In this document: positions 53,901-59,900 of the stretch, piece after piece
Layout: each line of letters opens with the position of its first letter
Position numbering within the stretch: position 1 is the stretch's first letter
Origin: Hahella sp.
Lineage (GTDB): Bacteria > Pseudomonadota > Gammaproteobacteria > Pseudomonadales > Oleiphilaceae
Direction of reading: 5' to 3'
DNA length: 64,000 nt
Assembly: GCA_028280065.1 (NCBI GenBank)
Contig: JANQMN010000034.1
Coordinates: 1 to 64,000, forward strand
Position numbers and translations under genes: made by a program
The notes under the pieces: model-generated
What the model was told of the DNA's origin: nothing
Databases searched by the model: none
What the model saw: the letters and a program-made list of their open reading frames with translations, nothing else

Positions 53901-56900
53901 AATAGTTCCCACCGGCATACTGCCAAAGTAAGGTGGAGCCAGTAACAGCTTTTCGGCAACTTCAACAAAATTGCCTTCTGGAGTTTTGGCAAGTAGTTGA
54001 ACCCTTACGCTGGATACTCGAACATCTTCGTCGACAGTGAACTTAAACGGTAGAGGGCGCTTTTCTGCGACCGTAGTGCCAGAAGTCGGCAGTTCAAGAA
54101 TTGGTATTGGTGCAATTGTATCTTCTTGAATATAAAGTGTTACTGGCGATATTGTTTCGACACTGCGCGATTCGCCGCTAATCCGTTGCTCTGTTACAGA
54201 TGCCGTCAGAGCCAGGGACTGCCCGGCTTGACCGTAGGGTACTTCCAAGAGGAATTCATAAGGATAAACCGAATCTGTATAACTACGGTCACCACCTATC
54301 AGATTTGCTACATTGAGAACCACTCGGTCGATACCAACGTCATCCAGCGCATTCACCTGCACCAAAACGTATTCGCCTTCTTTAAAAGAATCTCCGTTCT
54401 GAGGTTCTCCAATGACTATCGTCGGCGGAACATCCTCGACTAGTTCAATATTAATTTTTTCTACAGCGGTATGATTATCAAGTTCGCCGGTTGAACTACC
54501 ATAGGAATCAATTGCGATAACTTCTAAAAACACTTGATTTTGAGTGGAATTTTGTTCATCGAATTCCGGCAACTCAACGCTAAAGTTATATGGCGGCTGT
54601 CTCAGCAAGATGTTGTAGATCTCGCTACCATCTTCAGCTCCTTGGCGAGCGATTAAGCGTAACGAATCAATTCCTACATCGTCATAGGCGTTGACATTTA
54701 CCAGCATATTCGTGCTTTCAACTTGTTTGCTGCCGTTGAGAGGCTCGACAATATCTACTACGGGTCTTTCATCCGCTTTAATTGGATAGCTGACTTCTTT
54801 AACCCGGATATTTCCGGAATGATCTCTGGCAATAATTTTGAGCCAGACATCGAAACGGGTATTTTGGTCTACCGAAAGACCTGTGAAATTGTCTACAATT
54901 TGTTGGAATCGGTTTACATGGACCTGCTGATAATAATTTGAGGTATCTATATTATTGACTGTGACTGGCTCATGATCCAAAGCGGGAACAGATGAGATCG
55001 TGCGGATAGCTGCACCATACGGCAGTTTCTGATATCCATTGGGAGCCATCACTCCATAGGTAGTATAGAGTTCAAGATTAGCAACTTTTACATTGTCGAA
55101 AGCCCTAAAACCAAATTCAAAATCTGACGATTCCGTTGGGCCGTAACCTATCCCTGGTTTTACTACAGTAATCTCAGGATTTATCTCGTCAGCGGCAGCA
55201 GTAAAAGTAACTCTGTTCGTAGCAATGGCCCCTTCACTATCGGTGAGTCGCGCGAGAAGCGCTACTTCTTGGTCAGCCCGGATTAGATCTGCTGGAATGG
55301 CGTAGGTTCCGCCAAAATTAATTGCAAAAGGACTATCCGAACTGCCGTAATCTTCCGCGACAGACTTGCTGTACTTTTCTTCAAAAGCATCGTAAATATC
55401 GCCAAAAGCCTGCTCGACAATAGCCAGACCACCTGGAGGCTCACTAACCGTAGCCAAGGGAATTTCTACTCCATCAGCAAATAGTGTCAGATTTTTAGTC
55501 GACAATTGGCGGTCATCAGATGCCACTACACCAACTTTTATTCGAAAACTTCCTGCTGCAATCTTTTGTTCATCGTTCGGCACGGTGATACGAATTTCAG
55601 GGGCAATATTTGCTACAGGATGAATCAAAATTTTGCGATAGGCAGTATTGCCCAGGCTATCGACTAGTTCTATTTCATATTCAGTAGGTTCAATCTGCGC
55701 AAAAAATATATTTGCGGCTACGTTGACATCCGTTATTGAAATTTCGGGGCATTGATTTACAAAGTGTTCTTCGATGACATTGTTACTAATGGCATCAATC
55801 TCAAGAATGCGGCTTCCACCTCTCGCTTTTCGGAAGATTCGAAAGCTCTGCAATGCAGCGTCATCTGCGAGATTTGCTGCAATACGGAATGTTTCGCCTG
55901 ATCGAATCCAGAACTCACCATAGTTTAGTGCCGCCTGATCCGTGGTTTCTTTACCGTGAGTTGAAAAACTATAAAGAGAAATTTCCGGAGCTTTGTTTTC
56001 CTCTACCGGGAAAGATAAATATGCGGAGTCAGTTCTACCACTTCTGTCTTCCGCTACCACGGTCAACGTCAAATCTCCGCCGTTCCATCCATCCGGCACC
56101 TGATAAATAAGCTCATATTCTTCCTGGCCATAGATGGTTCCAACTTCCGATACTTTTTGGATATTATCCAACAACGATAGGTGGCTCAGAATTCCGGAGT
56201 TATCAGTTACTGTCACTTTAAGATGAATGCGCTGACCAGCTACTACCGGAGTACCGTCTAATGGTGTCGTAATTTCAAGTTCAGGTGAAAATTCATCGAT
56301 TGACAATGGTGTCTGCGACAAAGAAGCCAATGCCTGAGGATCACGCTCATGACTTCGACGATCAGAAGCAAATGCAAAAAGATTTAGATTGTTTATGTTT
56401 GGAAGGCTTAATGTAGAAATAGCAGTAGTCGCAAGGTTATCTTCATCGCTGAAATTTTTCACAATTCCGGCTTGAACTACAGACTTTTCAAGGGTTGCAT
56501 CTTTAACAACGAGTTGAACCACCTGTTGGCCATCTGCTGATTCCCATCTTTCATCCTCATCTTGAAAATAGAGTTTTTTAGGAATAGCTGCGAGTTCTAA
56601 ATGTATAGCCTCAACAAAGTCTGGAAGCCGTCCAGCCCCCAGATCCGTATATTCAGGAGTGATCACAACCCGCGTTGCGTTTGGCTGAATGTAATCACTG
56701 AATACCAACTCACCTGAGACATTCTGCAAATCCGATGCAGTGATTCGGGTCTCGACCATTGGAATAGAGCAAGGATCATCAGAATAACTTTGCAGAGTAT
56801 ATTCAATACCTACTCCATCCAATTGCAATTGAATACTTTCTATAAATTCGAGCGCGCTCTCAACTTGATAAGAGTGCATAATGAGCTTATCGCTTTCAAC

Positions 56901-59900
56901 ACGAACATATGGTTTGCCATTGACGAGCAGTGCTCCCTTCCATCCTTCTGACTCAGGGTATTCAATTACAAAGCGGTTGTAGTTTTCAGTTGGTTCATCA
57001 GGAAAATGGACTAATTCTCCCGTGATAGATCGTTCTGGTTCAGCGCCAGTAACTCCGGACAAAGAAGTGCTGAGTGTGCTAAGCAAGAGCTCATTCAGAT
57101 AAACCAAGTCATCTTGAGTCCGGAGTGATGGAAAAGCAATGGCACCTTTGACCAAACCGGAAGAGGGGTATAGAGACTCCAATGATATTTGAGGTGGTTG
57201 ATCAGGCAATATCACCACTGAATGACTGATGGAGTTAGTATTTCCGCTTGTATCTGTCGCCTCTAAAACAAAGGAAATCTCTCTCCCTTCAAGACTTATA
57301 GGTACGTAGGCATCAAGCTCTATTGGAACATTTACATCAACTATTTTTTCACTTATCTGAGTTTGACTAACCAATTGTCTGGTCGTCGGGTCGAGAATGG
57401 ACAAGTTGAAACCAGCAACTGCAATATTATCTGAAATGGTCGCCTTGAAATTAGCTTGTTGCCTGTCCACAAGCGTATTTCCGGGGCTTGAGATTTCTAT
57501 CCCGGGAGGTTCAACATCGTTCTTAACTGTCAACGACACAGGCAAACTTAGTGCCTGATTGACGCCATTATCCTGGGTGCGCACAAATAACTCGAAAGTT
57601 TCTCCTGCGCGGCTGACTAAATATTCGGGAAGGGCTATATCTTCATTAAAGTCTAAGTAGTAACGCTGTGCAGCAACAATAGATCCAAAGGAGCCAGGAT
57701 TCGGAACGCGTATTTGTTCTATTCTTTCTACTGCACTCACTTGTGGTTTAAGTGTAATCTCGCTTCCATTTTTTGGATCTACCAAAAACGCTTCAACACC
57801 AGTCAAATATATGTTATCGCTTGCAACACCTGCTAGTTTAAAACTTTCACCCGGATATAACTCCAGTTTTTCGGAAGGCTCGAAAATGCTTATCTCCGGC
57901 GTTTCTTCATCATCAACAATTTCTATGTCCAAATAAAAAGGATCAGACACTAAAGAAGCATTGTCGGTCGCGACTATAACTATTTTTACGTCATCTTGTG
58001 TTTGGTTGGTATCAGATTTTGTTGGTACCCGTAAAGTTGCAGAAACATACCCGGTTTCCGCCACCATGTTTGCAATCGTACCAGCGCCTAAACTCTTCAA
58101 TACTGTCTTTTGGTCGCCAACTTGCTTGATAAACTCAACTTTTGTGACTTGCCTATTGTCCGTTACCAATGCATTGATTGTTATCGGCTCTCCTTCGATT
58201 AGTCGACTCCCCGGCGCAGGGTGACGAATCGATATTTCTGGGGGACTATCCGTTTCCAGTGGGTAAGTCCATTCAGTTTGTCCCTGATTATCAAAAAGGT
58301 CAGTAGATTCTATCGTTAGAGTTAAGCTGCTTCCTTCAGTTGGGACAGACAAACTAAAGTTGCCTTCCTCCTTCTTGGCACTGAGAGATTTGGAAAAAAG
58401 TACATCTGTCCCGTTTCTTATCACTACAGACTTAACATTACTTTCATCTAGCGCTCGCCAACTCACAGAAACATGGTCAGCACCATAAAGGGTCTCACCT
58501 GGAATAGGAGCCACAATAGCGGTTTGCGGAGGATTAAGATCGGGAATGATCGAGAGCTGGTGAGTTTCCGTTGAAGAGTACTGACCTTGGGAATCGTAAG
58601 CGATAACTGAAACGGAGAGCGTATGCTCTCCATTGGAAACACTAAAATCTTTCAGATCCAGTTCGTCCTTTACTTGCACTACTTCCATTGGAATTAGCAA
58701 CTGATTGCCCTGTCCCGTGTCGCTATAGGACTTGCTGGCAATTTCCGATCCATCAAGTTCATATCGAATATCAACTCGCGTAACCCCAACATCATCCGTG
58801 ACTAAAACATCTATTTCAGTCGTATCGGCAGGACGGTAATCATTTAAATTGCTTGTAAGTGATCGTATTTCAGGCGCTTCATCCTGCTTAACTCCTATCT
58901 GAACTGCAACTTCAGAAGAATTTCCAATGTCATCCAAAGCTTTTATTGAAATCGGATAGAGATTCAGCAGTACAGTCTTGCCGGCGACAATCACTTCAGT
59001 CTGCTTAGCTACATCTAACTTGTATGCAGGTGCTTTCACAATTTCTGAAGCTGAATAAGCGTTTAGCACACCAGGAATCTGTTGCAGCAATATATCGGCT
59101 TCGGTAAGCATTCCAGCAGAAGCGTCAAGAGAAAAGCCAGAACTCTCATGAACTACGCCCTGCACGTCTAGTGCTGTTACGCCAACATTGTCGAATCCCG
59201 AAACTTTAAGGACAAAATCTTTATTTTCCGTAACAATTGCAATATCTTGACCGGCATGTGTTGCTTCTACAAATGGGGAGCTTAGGTTGATAACCGGAGG
59301 TTCTTCATCATGCCCAAGGATGACATTAACGTCGTTACTCCACACTTCCTTGTTTGCCGAGTCTGTAACTTTTGCCTGTACAGTAAGAACTTGCTCCACT
59401 TCAATGCCTTCTTGCGTTTCATACAGAACAGCAAAAGGAGCTTGGGAGTCAGAACCAACATGTTTAGAGTTCACATAAAAGTCAACCCTCTTGACTCCCA
59501 GGTCATCTGTCGCCTCGGCACGAAGTTGAACAGGTAGTCCCGAAACAAATGAAGCGCCTTCGACAGGATGAGAAATTGCAATAGAAGGAGGCTGATCACT
59601 TTTTACGGGAAGTCTGCGCACTTCTGATTGACTAACTTCCTGGTTAAAATCAACGACTCTAGCCTGCAGAGATAGAGTTGAGCCGATCATTTCTTCAACG
59701 ATGGGCAAATAAAAAGTAACTGTTTTTGATTGAGTGCTAAGACTATCGACAATCTCATTGGCATCCTCAACTCTAACTGTATCTAATTCTTCACCATCAA
59801 CGAACAACTGCACCGTCGTTCCCATGTAGAGAGTTTCATCTTTTACCTCAACCTGCACTTTGAGCGTTTGGCCACCTGTGGCTAACTGTCCTTCAGAAGG